A stretch of DNA of 39,405 nucleotides from CAZYJR01 sp964647905 (GCA_964647905.1 CAZYJR010000036.1:1-39405), one strand, 5' to 3'. Positions 14,453 through 23,486 are shown, counted from the stretch's first letter. Program-made: numbers and translations. Notes: generated from the letters alone by a model not told the origin.

Positions 14453-17400
14453 AAGCGTAACTGACCCTTTCTCCCGTAAGGGATTCCAACTCCTCGATCA
14501 TCTCGTCGCACGGAAACACCTTGAAGTGATCATTGGCCGAGACCAGGAACCACCGCCCGTCCACGGTCTCCACTCTGAACCGAACCGCGCACTCACCCGG
14601 GTAGCGGTAGAAGACATCGCGCATGCTCTCCAGGGCGCCGCGCGAGGCCTTGTCCGAGTGAAGGTCGAGGCAAATGGCCCGGACGGAGCTCTGGCGCACG
14701 GTCCCCAGGGATACCACTTCCTGGGCGCGCACCTTGGCGGAGTTCTCGCTCACCTCTGCAGCGCCGCTTACTAGTATTGGCGAGTCGCCCGCCAGCAGGG
14801 AGGCGTGGGCATTGAAGACATCCGGGAAAACCACCACCGAGACCGCACCTGTCTGGTCCTCCAGGTCCAGGACGGCCATCTTGTCTCCCTTTTTGGTGCG
14901 CTTGATGCTCAGGTTCTCTACCACTCCGGCCACCTTGACCGGGGCCCTGTCCTTGAGGCCGGGTATGTCCTGAACCGAGCAGGTGGCGACACTCTTGACC
15001 TCGTTCCGGAAGCGGTCCAGCGGGTGCCCTGTTATGTAGAAGCCCAAGGACTCCTTCTCCCTCTTGAGCCGCTCCCTCTCGTCCCACTCCGGGCGCTCGG
15101 TCAGCTCCAGCACGCCGAAGCCGTTCCCTCCCTCCCCGGCAAGAGCGGCGAACATGTTGAGCTGGTTGGTGTCTCGGTTGCTCCCGCAGAAGCGTATCAC
15201 CTCGTCCAGGGAGGCGAACAGGGTGGCCCTGTGGTGGCCGGTGAAGTCGAACGCCCCGCACTGGATCAGGCCCTCCAGGACCCGCCGGTTGACCCTGGAC
15301 CCGTCCACCCGCCTGCAGAAATCCACCAGGTCCTTGTAAGGCCCGTTCTCCTCCCGCTCCTCTATCAGGGACTCCACCGCCTTCAGCCCCACGTTCTTGA
15401 CCGCGGCCAGGCCGAACCGGATGCTCCCCTGAACCACTGTGAAGTCGGCCTGGCTCTCGTTGAGGTCGGGCGGCAGTATGGGAATTCCCATCCCCCGGCA
15501 CTCGGCGATGTTCTTGATCGTCTTGTCCTGGTTCCCCATGTCCTGGGTGAGCAGGGCCGCCATGAACTCCACCGGGTAGTGGGCCTTGAGATAGGCGGTC
15601 TGGTAGGCTATCAGGGCGTAGGCTGCTGAGTGGGACTTGTTGAACCCGTAGCCGCCGAACTTGTCGATCAGGCCGAATATGGTCTCCGCGCTTTGGCGGC
15701 GGATCCCTTTGGCCACGGCCCCTTCGACGAACCGCTCCTTCTGCTTGGCCATGACCTCGGCCTTCTTCTTGCCGATGGCCTTCCTAAGGGTGTCCGCCTC
15801 TCCCATGGTAAAGTCGGCCAGGACCTGGGCGATCTTCATCACCTGCTCCTGGTACAGGATCACCCCGTAGGTCTCCCTCAGAATGGGCTCGAGCTGGGGG
15901 AGCAGGTAGTGGATCTTCTTGCGGCCGTGCTTGGCGTTTACAAAGTCCTCCACCATGTTGCTGCCCAAGGGGCCGGGCCGGTAAAGGGCCACCAGTGCGA
16001 TCATGTCCTCGAACACTCCGGGTCTGAGGCTCCTCAGGAGCTCCTTCATGCCCGAGCTCTCCAACTGGAACACGCCGGTGGTGCGGCCCTCGCTGCAGAG
16101 CCTGAAGGCGGCCTCATCGTCCAGCGGTATCCGGTCGATGTCTATTTTCCGGCCGGTGGTCTTCTCGATCAGCCTCAGTGCATGCTTGATCACGGTAAGG
16201 GTCTTGAGGCCCAGGAAGTCGAACTTTATCAGACCCAGCTTCTCGATCTGGTCCATGGGGAACTGGGTCATGACCTCGTCGTGGGTCCCCTTGTACAACG
16301 GTAGGTATTCCATCAAGGGACGATCGGATATCACCACTCCCGAGGCGTGGGTGGAGGCGTGCCTGCTAAGCCCCTCCAGGGAGCGGGAGATCCTCAGGAG
16401 CCGCCTCTCCCTCTCATCCCCCTGGGCCAGCTTCTGTAGCTCGGGGACCTCCTCCATGGCCCTTTCCAGGGTCACATTGGGGCCCTCGGGCACCAGCTTG
16501 GCGATGCGGTCCACGTCGCCGTATGGGATGTTCAAGGCCCGGCCCACATCCCGGATCACCGCCCGGGCCTTCATGGTCCCGAAGGTGATTATCTGGCCCA
16601 CGTTGTCGTGGCCGTATCTGTCCGCCACATACCTGATGACCTCGTCGCGGCCGTGGATGCAGAAGTCGATGTCTATATCCGGCATGCTGATCCGCTCGGG
16701 GTTCAGGAACCGCTCGAACAGGAGCCCGTAGCGGATGGGATCTATGTTGGTGATGGTCAGGGAGTACGCCACCAGGGATCCCGCCGCCGATCCCCGCCCC
16801 GGTCCCACCGGGATGCCGTTCTTGCGGGAGTAGGCTATGAAGTCCGCCACGATCAGGAAGTACCCGGAAAAGCCCATCCTGGTGATGATGCCCAGCTCGA
16901 AGTCCAGCCGATCCCTGTACTCCTTTACCAGCTCGGGGGAGAGCGCCCCCTCCTTGGCCTCCCGCTCTTCGAGCCTCTTGTCCAGCCCGGATTCCGCCTC
17001 CTCGGTCAGGATCCCGTCCAGGCTCCTCCGGTCGTCGGTCTGAAAGACCGGATACTTGTATTCCCCGAAGGCCATCTCGAAGGTGCAGCGCCGGGCCACC
17101 TCCACAGTGTTGTCCAATGCCTCGGAAAAGCCCCCGAGGCTCTTTTCCATCTCCTCGCGGCTCTTTAAGAAGAACTCATTGCTCGAGAAGCGGAGGCGCC
17201 CCGGGTCGTCCACCGACTTTCCCGTCTGTATGCAAAGGAGCGTGTCATGGGCCTCGGCGTCTTCCCTTTCCAAGTAATGACAATCATTGGTGGCCACCAG
17301 CGGCAGACCCAGGTCCTTGCCCAGCTCGGCCAGGGCCCGGTTCACCTCCTGCTGCTCGGGCATCTCGTTGGCCTGGACTTCCAAGTAGAAGCGGTCCCTG

Positions 17401-17948
17401 TCGAAGATCCGGGCGAACTCCTCGGCCCCGGCCCTGGCCTCCTCCGTGCGCCCGGCTTCCAGGAGATGGGGCACGACCCCCTTCAGGCAGCCCGAAAGGG
17501 CTATCAGGCCGGCGTTATGCTCCCGGAGCAGCTCCATGTCGATGCGGGGATGGTAGTAGAACCCCTCCAAGTGCCCGAGGGTGACCAGTCGGTTGAGGTT
17601 GGCGTAGCCCTCCCCGTTCATGACCAGGAGCACCAGGTGGTATGCGGCGGGCCTGCCGTCAGGAGAGGGATTCCTGTCCCTGCGGTCTCCGGGGGCCAGG
17701 TAGACCTCGCACCCCAGAATCGGGCGTATGCCGGTCCTGGAGGCGCGGTCAAAGTGCTGGACCGCACCGAACATGTTCCCGTGGTCGGTTACCGCCACCG
17801 CCCCCATCCCCATCCTGAGGGCCTTTTCCTGAAGCTGCCTGATCCTGATCGCACCGTCCAGCAGGCTGAATTCGGTGTGGACGTGCAGGTGGACGAAATC
17901 TGATTTGCCGGACACTTCTCCTCTTCCCGGGCCGTGCGCCCTCTCCAT
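14409..17948 (-). CDS. dnaE: DNA polymerase III alpha subunit
   Basis: The product is about 1179 residues, close to the 1160 of E. coli DnaE. It starts with a PHP domain (FVHLHVHTEFSLLDGA, AVTDHGNMFGAVQHF). It continues with the C-family polymerase core (GPGRGSAAGSLVAYSL and the catalytic PDIDIDF near residue 420) and ends with a helix-hairpin-helix region and an OB fold (VAGVVENLSIKRTKKGDKMA). It is the replicative polymerase subunit. The start is uncertain: TTG at 17960, ATG at 17948 and GTG at 17915 are all in frame. GTG has GGAG close by but perhaps too near, so I prefer the ATG. Its 3' end overlaps the Nudix start. Confidence 0.95.
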   Translation of the reverse strand: MERAHGPGRGEVSGKSDFVHLHVHTEFSLLDGAIRIRQLQEKALRMGMGAVAVTDHGNMFGAVQHFDRASRTGIRPILGCEVYLAPGDRRDRNPSPDGRPAAYHLVLLVMNGEGYANLNRLVTLGHLEGFYYHPRIDMELLREHNAGLIALSGCLKGVVPHLLEAGRTEEARAGAEEFARIFDRDRFYLEVQANEMPEQQEVNRALAELGKDLGLPLVATNDCHYLEREDAEAHDTLLCIQTGKSVDDPGRLRFSSNEFFLKSREEMEKSLGGFSEALDNTVEVARRCTFEMAFGEYKYPVFQTDDRRSLDGILTEEAESGLDKRLEEREAKEGALSPELVKEYRDRLDFELGIITRMGFSGYFLIVADFIAYSRKNGIPVGPGRGSAAGSLVAYSLTITNIDPIRYGLLFERFLNPERISMPDIDIDFCIHGRDEVIRYVADRYGHDNVGQIITFGTMKARAVIRDVGRALNIPYGDVDRIAKLVPEGPNVTLERAMEEVPELQKLAQGDERERRLLRISRSLEGLSRHASTHASGVVISDRPLMEYLPLYKGTHDEVMTQFPMDQIEKLGLIKFDFLGLKTLTVIKHALRLIEKTTGRKIDIDRIPLDDEAAFRLCSEGRTTGVFQLESSGMKELLRSLRPGVFEDMIALVALYRPGPLGSNMVEDFVNAKHGRKKIHYLLPQLEPILRETYGVILYQEQVMKIAQVLADFTMGEADTLRKAIGKKKAEVMAKQKERFVEGAVAKGIRRQSAETIFGLIDKFGGYGFNKSHSAAYALIAYQTAYLKAHYPVEFMAALLTQDMGNQDKTIKNIAECRGMGIPILPPDLNESQADFTVVQGSIRFGLAAVKNVGLKAVESLIEEREENGPYKDLVDFCRRVDGSRVNRRVLEGLIQCGAFDFTGHHRATLFASLDEVIRFCGSNRDTNQLNMFAALAGEGGNGFGVLELTERPEWDERERLKREKESLGFYITGHPLDRFRNEVKSVATCSVQDIPGLKDRAPVKVAGVVENLSIKRTKKGDKMAVLDLEDQTGAVSVVVFPDVFNAHASLLAGDSPILVSGAAEVSENSAKVRAQEVVSLGTVRQSSVRAICLDLHSDKASRGALESMRDVFYRYPGECAVRFRVETVDGRWFLVSANDHFKVFPCDEMIEELESLTGERVSYAYGEETENAGKPLNA

Positions 17949-18019
17949 TGGCTGTTCCAACGGTGTGAAGACCGATCGATCAATCCGGGGCCTTCCCGGT
18001 TGTCTGCGTAGAGCAATGT

Positions 18020-18048
18020 ATGATACGCTAAGACCATTATGGCATCAA
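18020..18048 (-). promoter_or_regulatory. Sigma-70-type promoter of dnaE
   Basis: On the minus strand TTGATG (18048-18043), a 17-nt spacer and TATCAT (18025-18020) give a good match to consensus, with a start near 18013 and a leader of about 65 nt to the ATG at 17948. The divergent gene rarA begins 57 nt to the right. Confidence 0.55.
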
Positions 18049-18104
18049 GCCCTTTGAGCCGGCCGGTTATACTCCCTGCGGGCCTCCCTTGGGCTCGGTT
18101 GACT

Positions 18105-19448
18105 ATGCAACCATCTGAAAGAAAAGAAAAAGAAGCTCAAGGCTCGTCCCCTTCCGGACCCGGCGCCCCCCTTGCGGACCGCATGCGCCCGCGGAGAATC
18201 GAGGACATGGTGGGCCAGGAGCACCTAACCGGCCAGGACTCCGCGCTCACCCGAGCCCTCAGGACCGGGCGGCTCTTTTCCATGATCCTCTGGGGACCGC
18301 CCGGGAGCGGAAAGACCACCCTGGCCAGGCTCCTGGCCTCTTACTCCGGCCACCCCTTTCGAACCCTCTCAGCGGTCACCTCGGGAGTCAAGGAGGTAAG
18401 GGAGATAATAGAGGAGGCGGGCCGCACCATGAGCCGCGAGGGACACCCCACCATACTCTTCGTGGACGAGATCCACAGATTCAACAAGGCCCAGCAGGAC
18501 GGATTCCTGCCGCACGTGGAAAACGGGCGAATCATATTCATAGGCGCCACCACCCAAAACCCCTCCTTCGAGGTCATTCCCCCTCTGCTCTCCAGGGCCC
18601 GCGTCCTGATCCTCCATCCTTTGGGTCCCGGGGACCTGGACAGGGTCCTAAGGAGGGCCCTGGAAGACGCGGAACAGGGGCTCGGCGGGAGCGGGGTGGA
18701 AGTCAGGGAGGAGGCGTTGGGGCGAATCGTTCAATTGTCCCACGGAGACGCCAGGGTGGCCCTGAACAACCTGGAAATGGCGGTCGATTATGTGCTGGGA
18801 TCCACGGAAAGGCCTGCGGTGGTGGACGGGGAGGCCGTTCTCAAGGCGCTTGACCGCAAGGCCCTGCCTTACGATAAGGACGGGGAGGAGCACTACAACC
18901 TGATCTCCGCGTTTCATAAGAGCTTGAGGGGGAGCGACGCCCAGGCCTCCCTCTACTGGCTCTACCGCATGCTGGAGGCGGGGGAGGACCCCTTGTTCGT
19001 AGCACGCAGGATGATCAGATGCGCATCCGAGGACGTGGGCCTGGCGGATCCCAACGCGCTTCAAGTATCCCTAGCGGCGTTTGAGGCTTGGGAGAAGGTG
19101 GGCCCGCCCGAGGCCGAGCTGACCCTGGCCCAGGCCGCAGTTTATTTGGCCTCGGCCCCCAAGAGCAACGCGCTTTATCTGGCCGAGAAAGAGGTCAAGG
19201 CGGAGATAAGAGAGTCAGGGCCGATGCCCGTGCCGCTTCACCTGAGAAACGCCCCGACCGGGCTGATGAAAAAGGCGGGTTACAGCCGGGGTTACCGATA
19301 CCCCCACGACCACCCCGGGGCCTGGGTCCCCCAGAAACACCTACCCGAGGGCCTCGGGCGCCGCGTGTTCTACCGGCCGAGCAACAGGGGGATAGAGGAC
19401 AGGATAAGGAAGCGAATGGACGACATCCGGGCCAGGAAAGGCGAGTAG
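18105..19448 (+). CDS. rarA: Replication-associated recombination protein A (RarA/MgsA AAA+ ATPase)
   Basis: The 447-residue protein matches the RarA/WRNIP1 family: Walker A GPPGSGKT (64-71), Walker B ILFVDEIH (117-124), the sensor 1 stretch IFIGATTQNPSFEV and the family tail with APTGLMKKAGYSRGYRYPHD and HLPEGLGRRVFY. RarA is a tetrameric clamp-loader-like ATPase that acts at stalled replication forks and on gaps. ATG at 18105 is preferred. The frame also opens at 18039, but that extension would overlap the dnaE promoter. The gene is divergent from dnaE, a sensible pairing because both act at the fork. It is convergent with the rhodanese-fold gene. Confidence 0.92.
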   Translation: MQPSERKEKEAQGSSPSGPGAPLADRMRPRRIEDMVGQEHLTGQDSALTRALRTGRLFSMILWGPPGSGKTTLARLLASYSGHPFRTLSAVTSGVKEVREIIEEAGRTMSREGHPTILFVDEIHRFNKAQQDGFLPHVENGRIIFIGATTQNPSFEVIPPLLSRARVLILHPLGPGDLDRVLRRALEDAEQGLGGSGVEVREEALGRIVQLSHGDARVALNNLEMAVDYVLGSTERPAVVDGEAVLKALDRKALPYDKDGEEHYNLISAFHKSLRGSDAQASLYWLYRMLEAGEDPLFVARRMIRCASEDVGLADPNALQVSLAAFEAWEKVGPPEAELTLAQAAVYLASAPKSNALYLAEKEVKAEIRESGPMPVPLHLRNAPTGLMKKAGYSRGYRYPHDHPGAWVPQKHLPEGLGRRVFYRPSNRGIEDRIRKRMDDIRARKGE

Positions 19449-19463
19449 GAATCCTGAGGGCCC

Positions 19464-20099
19464 CTACTTCCCTTCGGATTCCTTGAGATCCGGCGGGTAG
19501 ACGTACTTGGTATCGATCTCGTAGGTCCAGGGCAGGCCCCACCACTGCCATCCGTAGTGGCGGCGGTGTTTGTAACCGTGGATGTTGTTCCGCTTGGCCA
19601 GCTGCCTGTAGAACTTGTGGCGGTTGCTGTCCTCAAAGGTGGGAAACTCGGGCCCCTCGAATCCGTCCTCCACGTTGTAGACCTTCTGAAATCCCGCATC
19701 CACCAGGGTCTTGGCCGCCAGTTCGCTCCTGGTACCGTCCCTGGATATGATCAAGAGGTTGTCGGTCTTCTTGAACACCTTGCTGATCTCCTCCACAAAG
19801 GCCTCGTTCTTGGGGCTGAGTCTGTAACCGTACTGATCGTCCTCCTTGCCGAGCTCCTTGGTCAGGAACCGGTAGGGGAACAGGTAGGCCTTGGCCGGGT
19901 GCCCCACGAACTGATACTCGGCCCGGGTTCGGACGTCGATCAGATAGGTGTCCGGCAGGGTGTTGAGCATATCATAGGCCTCGATGCTCAGGATCTTCTT
20001 GGCCTCCTGGGCATGAAGGGGTGCGGCGATCGCCAATAGGGCGACGGCGAACCCCAAAAGGACAAACCGTGTGAGGAGCATGGGAATCCGGCTTTTCAT
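19464..20099 (-). CDS. Exported rhodanese-fold protein lacking the catalytic cysteine
   Basis: The 211-residue product has a signal peptide (MLLTRFVLLGFAVALLAIAA) and a rhodanese-like fold with the DVRTRAEYQFVGHPAKA entry motif. The active-site loop, normally CRxGxRS, reads SRDGTRS with Ser at 119 in place of Cys, so sulfurtransferase activity is unlikely. An unusual basic and aromatic tail follows (YKHRRHYGWQWWGLPW). It may bind a ligand or partner in the periplasm. I chose the ATG at 20099 because the signal peptide starts there and the promoter at 20190-20219 would initiate near 20183. An in-frame ATG at 20183 would be leaderless. Confidence 0.8.
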   Translation of the reverse strand: MKSRIPMLLTRFVLLGFAVALLAIAAPLHAQEAKKILSIEAYDMLNTLPDTYLIDVRTRAEYQFVGHPAKAYLFPYRFLTKELGKEDDQYGYRLSPKNEAFVEEISKVFKKTDNLLIISRDGTRSELAAKTLVDAGFQKVYNVEDGFEGPEFPTFEDSNRHKFYRQLAKRNNIHGYKHRRHYGWQWWGLPWTYEIDTKYVYPPDLKESEGK

Positions 20100-20189
20100 C
20101 GCATCATTGTCCGCTGGCAAGGCAGAAGATGCGTTCGGTCGAGGTCGGCCCGCTCTGGCCTCATCTTTCCGTGGATGATTCATCCGAGA

Positions 20190-20219
20190 TGGATAGCCCA
20201 ATCCTCACGTTTTTGTCAA
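20190..20219 (-). promoter_or_regulatory. Promoter of the rhodanese-fold gene
   Basis: A perfect TTGACA (20219-20214, minus strand) is followed after 18 nt by TATCCA (20195-20190), a weaker -10. The predicted start near 20183 gives an 84-nt leader to the ATG at 20099. Confidence 0.4.
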
Positions 20220-20253
20220 CGGAAAAAGCGGTCGAGGGCCGGAAGCGCGCTTG

Positions 20254-20282
20254 TTGACATAGCCCGGTACAGTGTCTAAGAT
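20254..20282 (+). promoter_or_regulatory. Sigma-70-type promoter of the DUF362 gene
   Basis: TTGACA (20254-20259), a 17-nt spacer and TAAGAT (20277-20282) form one of the best promoters in the window, with a start near 20289 and a leader of about 69 nt. Confidence 0.65.
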
Positions 20283-20357
20283 TCTCCTGAAATCGCCGTT
20301 CGGCATATGATCTTGCGCCCCCACCAGGGGGCCTTTCAATGTAGAGAGGAGGGAGCG

Positions 20358-21467
20358 ATGACTGCAAGCAAGGTGTTCTTCGCCGACATGCGGGCCTCCA
20401 CCAAGGAGAACCTGCCCGAGAAGCTGGAGCGCCTCCTGGGGCATTTGGACCTGGGCGCCCTCATACCGGACCGCAGCCTGGTGGCCCTCAAGCTCCATTT
20501 CGGGGAGAAGGGGAACACGGCCTTTGTCCGTCCCGTGCTGGTAAGAAGAATAGTGGAGACCGTGACCGCACTCGGCGCCCATCCCTTTTTGACGGACGCC
20601 AACACCCTTTACGCGGGAACACGCGGAAACAGCGTGAGCCATCTGAGGACCGCAATAGAAAACGGCTTCGCCTTCTCAGTGGTAAACGCCCCGTTGATAG
20701 TCGCGGACGGGCTACGCGGCGGATCCTCCACGCCGGTGGAGATCAAAGGTGAGATGATCCGCACCGCGCACATAGGAACAGAGATAGTTGCGGCGGACGC
20801 CCTGATAAGCGTAGCCCATTTCAAGGGCCACGAGCTCTCAGGGTTCGGGGGTGCGATTAAGAATCTGGGCATGGGCTGCGCTTCCAGGCGGGGCAAGATG
20901 GCCCAGCACGCGGACTTCGCCCCCAGGGTGAAGAAGAAGAAATGCATCGGATGCGGGGAGTGCGTGGAGCATTGCGCTCAGTCGGCGATAACCGTCCAGG
21001 ATGAAAAGGCGGGTATAGACCCGGAGCTCTGCGTGGGATGCGCCGAGTGCATCCTGATCTGCCGGCAGAAGGCCATTGAGATCCGTTGGAACGCGGATGT
21101 CCCCAAGTTCCAGAAGAAGATGGCCGAGTACACCCTCGCCGTCCTGAAGGGCAAGGAGCGGCGTTCGGCCTGCGTGAACTTCCTTACCCAGGTCTCCCCT
21201 GCCTGTGACTGCCACGGCCACAATGATGCGCCTATTGTGCAGGACCTGGGGATCATGGCCTCCCTGGACCCGGTGGCCATAGATCAGGCATCGGTGGACA
21301 TGGTAAACCGGGAGCCCGGACTGGACCACTCCTGCTTGACCGGCGGCAAGGCCCCGGGTGAAGACAAGTTTCGTGCGGTCTACCCCAAGATTGACTGGAG
21401 CGTCCAGCTCTCTCACGCGGAGGAGCTGGGGGTTGGGTCCCGGGATTACGAGCTGGTGACCATATGA
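20358..21467 (+). CDS. DUF362 protein with two [4Fe-4S] cluster motifs
   Basis: The 369-residue protein has an N-terminal DUF362 region (VALKLHFGEKGNTAFVRP, ISVAHFKGHELSGFGGAIKN), interrupted near residues 197-240 by two ferredoxin motifs (CIGCGECVEHC and CVGCAECILIC). DUF362 text resumes after them (CDCHGHNDAPIVQDLGIMAS, LDPVAIDQASVD). Members are common in anaerobes and are thought to pass electrons, but no reaction is established. A GGAGG site lies upstream of the ATG at 20358. The frame is open back to 20307, but that part overlaps the leader. The UPF0016 gene follows after 63 nt. Confidence 0.88.
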   Translation: MTASKVFFADMRASTKENLPEKLERLLGHLDLGALIPDRSLVALKLHFGEKGNTAFVRPVLVRRIVETVTALGAHPFLTDANTLYAGTRGNSVSHLRTAIENGFAFSVVNAPLIVADGLRGGSSTPVEIKGEMIRTAHIGTEIVAADALISVAHFKGHELSGFGGAIKNLGMGCASRRGKMAQHADFAPRVKKKKCIGCGECVEHCAQSAITVQDEKAGIDPELCVGCAECILICRQKAIEIRWNADVPKFQKKMAEYTLAVLKGKERRSACVNFLTQVSPACDCHGHNDAPIVQDLGIMASLDPVAIDQASVDMVNREPGLDHSCLTGGKAPGEDKFRAVYPKIDWSVQLSHAEELGVGSRDYELVTI

Positions 21468-21530
21468 TAGGCGGACCACCGGCGGCGGCACCCCGAACGC
21501 GATCCGAAGACAAGAAATTCAGGGGGGATC

Positions 21531-21806
21531 ATGGATATTAAACTCCTGGCCACCGTGTTCGCCACGGTCTTTGCAGCGGAGATCGCGGACAAGACCCAGA
21601 TAGCCACGCTTCTCTACGCCACAAACGCCCCTCAGAGCCGCCTCACGGTCTTTGCCGGCTCGGCCCTGGCGCTGATCCTGGCTTCGGGCCTGGCCGTACT
21701 GGCCGGCTCGGCCCTCACCCAATGGATCAACCCTCGAATACTCTCCTGGCTGGCGGGTGCGGCCTTTATCGCCGTGGGTATATGGACCATCGCCCGGGGG
21801 ATTTGA
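21531..21806 (+). CDS. Half-size UPF0016/GDT1-family membrane protein
   Basis: The 91-residue protein has three likely membrane helices and one copy of the family motif, here E-I-A-D-K-T (17-22) where E-x-G-D-K-T/S is usual. GDT1/TMEM165 and MneA/MntX-type relatives move Mn2+ or Ca2+ across membranes. Bacterial versions often have two motif copies or are encoded by paired half-genes. Only one half is present here, so it may form homodimers, and the Gly to Ala change in the motif is unusual. A GGGGGG-type ribosome site precedes the ATG. The next gene converges from 3 nt away. Confidence 0.8.
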   Translation: MDIKLLATVFATVFAAEIADKTQIATLLYATNAPQSRLTVFAGSALALILASGLAVLAGSALTQWINPRILSWLAGAAFIAVGIWTIARGI

Positions 21807-21809
21807 CCG

Positions 21810-22247
21810 TCAAGGGAATGCCCCCAACTGGCAGGCGGAGATCTTGACTCCCAGAGCCTCGCAGGCACAGGCCACGGCCAGCTTGGTCTCCCCGAACTCG
21901 GCGGCGATCTCCCAGGCCCCGGCGCAGGGGAGCCTGTCGTTTTCCATTCGGGCTCTTATGGCGGACTCCAGCTCTCTCGAGACCGATTCGGCGGGCTTTA
22001 CCAGCTTCCCCCCCCCGCCGTATCCATAGAGACCGAGTTGGCACTTGGTTATCCTAACCTCCTGCCGGTCCGCGGCGAAACCCACCTCCTCCGGATCCAC
22101 GCCCAAGTCCCCGGCCACGCTAAAGGCCACTGCGCACGGGAGTTCCCCTTTCTCGGCCCGGGCCGAGACCACCCCGGCCACTTCGGGGTTCACCTCCCGG
22201 TCGGATGAATGCTTTGATGAGAACTTGTCTCCGCCTTGCTTTCCCAT
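21810..22247 (-). CDS. Tandemly duplicated cysteine-containing protein of unknown function
   Basis: The 145-residue product consists of two copies of a roughly 50-residue unit joined by a Gly-rich linker. Copy 1 has LPCAVAFSVA with KCQLG (68-72), and copy 2 has LPCAGAWEIA with ACQLG (138-142). In both, the two Cys are exactly 31 residues apart (C38-C69 and C108-C139), and the repeat period is 70. The helix before LPC is also conserved (VVSARAEKGE and AIRARMENDR). The paired Cys could bind metal or form disulfides. GGAGGG lies seven nt before the ATG. It follows the acyl-CoA dehydrogenase by 39 nt, probably in one operon. I recognise no named family. Confidence 0.75.
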   Translation of the reverse strand: MGKQGGDKFSSKHSSDREVNPEVAGVVSARAEKGELPCAVAFSVAGDLGVDPEEVGFAADRQEVRITKCQLGLYGYGGGGKLVKPAESVSRELESAIRARMENDRLPCAGAWEIAAEFGETKLAVACACEALGVKISACQLGAFP

Positions 22248-22286
22248 GCTTCGACCCTCCTTGCCCTGAGAGCTGCGTCAGGGCTC

Positions 22287-23435
22287 TCAATCCACATCGT
22301 CGCGGAATATCTCCCTGGCGGCCACCATGCGCATGATCTGATTGGTCCCGGTATATATCTGTATCAGCTTGGCATCGCGCATCATCCTCTCCACCGGGAA
22401 GTCCTTCATGTACCCGTACCCCCCCATGACCTGGACCGCGTCGGTGGTAACCCTCATGGCGGTATCAGAGGCCGTGAACTTGGCCATGGCGCAATACTTT
22501 CTGGCCCGCGACGAAGGCCCCTGTTCCATTAGCAGGGCCGCCTCAAGGGTAAGCAGCCGCGCGGCCTCCGTGGCCGCCGCCATGTCCGCTATCATGAACT
22601 GGACCGCCTGGGCTCGGGCGATGGGCTTCCCGAACTGCACCCTTTCCTTGGCGTAGCTCACGGCCTCGTCAATGGCCCCTTGAGCCAACCCCACCGCCTG
22701 GGCTGCTGCGAACAGCCGGCTGGTGTCCAGGGCCGCCATCATATTGCTCACCCCGTCCCCTTCTTCTGCAATGCGGTTCTCCGCAGGTACGGCCATGTCC
22801 TCGAACATGAGCTCCGAGTTGACCGACCCGCGCATCCCCATCTTGTTCTCGTTCTTGCCGTAAACAAGCCCCTGCGTCCCCTTTTCCACCGCAAAGGCTG
22901 TTATGCCCCTCGGGCCCCGGCTGGGATCGGTGTAGGCGTAAACGGTGAGGATGTCGGCCACGCTCCCGTTGGTAATGAAGCACTTGCGGCCGTTCAAGAT
23001 ATAGTGGCCGCCCTCGCGCAGGGCGCTGGTCCTCATGGACAGGATGTCCGAGCCTGCATCTGGCTCGGTGGCGGCGAAGGCGGCCAACTTCCCGCGTGCA
23101 AGGCCGGGGAGGAACCTCTCTTTGAGCTCTTCGGAGCCCCCGATCAGGATGGGCAGCATCCCGTCGGCCTGCGCTATCAAGAGCAGGGCCGACGAGGCGC
23201 AAGCCTTTGCCACCTCCTCCAGGATCATGCAGAAGAGCGGGAAGCCGACTCCGATCCCCCCGTACTCTTCGGGCAGGAGAGGGGTGAGGACGCCGTTCTC
23301 AGTAAACACCTTCACCGCCTCCCACGGAAACTCCTGGTTCTCGTCGATCTCGGCGGCACGCGGCCGGACGACATCCCGGACGATTTCGCGAACCGTGGAG
23401 AGCATCATTCTCTGCTCCCGGTCCAGTGCGATCAT
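22287..23435 (-). CDS. Acyl-CoA dehydrogenase, possible cyclohex-1-ene-1-carboxyl-CoA dehydrogenase type
   Basis: The 382-residue flavoenzyme has the expected family text: FAATEPDAGSDILSMRTSA, GRKCFITNGSVADI, and VQVMGGYGYMKDFPVERMMR. The usual catalytic Glu in the IYEGT motif is Thr here (IYTGTNQI, T362). The alternative base position used by isovaleryl-CoA dehydrogenase is also not acidic (ALDTSRLF). Residue 91 is Asp (LLIAQADGMLPI). As I recall, an Asp91 base together with loss of the catalytic Glu is the published hallmark of cyclohex-1-ene-1-carboxyl-CoA dehydrogenase from benzoate-degrading anaerobes, which performs a 1,4-elimination. The assignment is an inference that needs an alignment. 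AAGGAG precedes the ATG at 23435. Confidence 0.85.
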   Translation of the reverse strand: MIALDREQRMMLSTVREIVRDVVRPRAAEIDENQEFPWEAVKVFTENGVLTPLLPEEYGGIGVGFPLFCMILEEVAKACASSALLLIAQADGMLPILIGGSEELKERFLPGLARGKLAAFAATEPDAGSDILSMRTSALREGGHYILNGRKCFITNGSVADILTVYAYTDPSRGPRGITAFAVEKGTQGLVYGKNENKMGMRGSVNSELMFEDMAVPAENRIAEEGDGVSNMMAALDTSRLFAAAQAVGLAQGAIDEAVSYAKERVQFGKPIARAQAVQFMIADMAAATEAARLLTLEAALLMEQGPSSRARKYCAMAKFTASDTAMRVTTDAVQVMGGYGYMKDFPVERMMRDAKLIQIYTGTNQIMRMVAAREIFRDDVD

Positions 23436-23486
23436 ACGCGCTCCTTTCCGGTCGACTCCCAGGTCGGGCCGGCCCCAATCACACCC

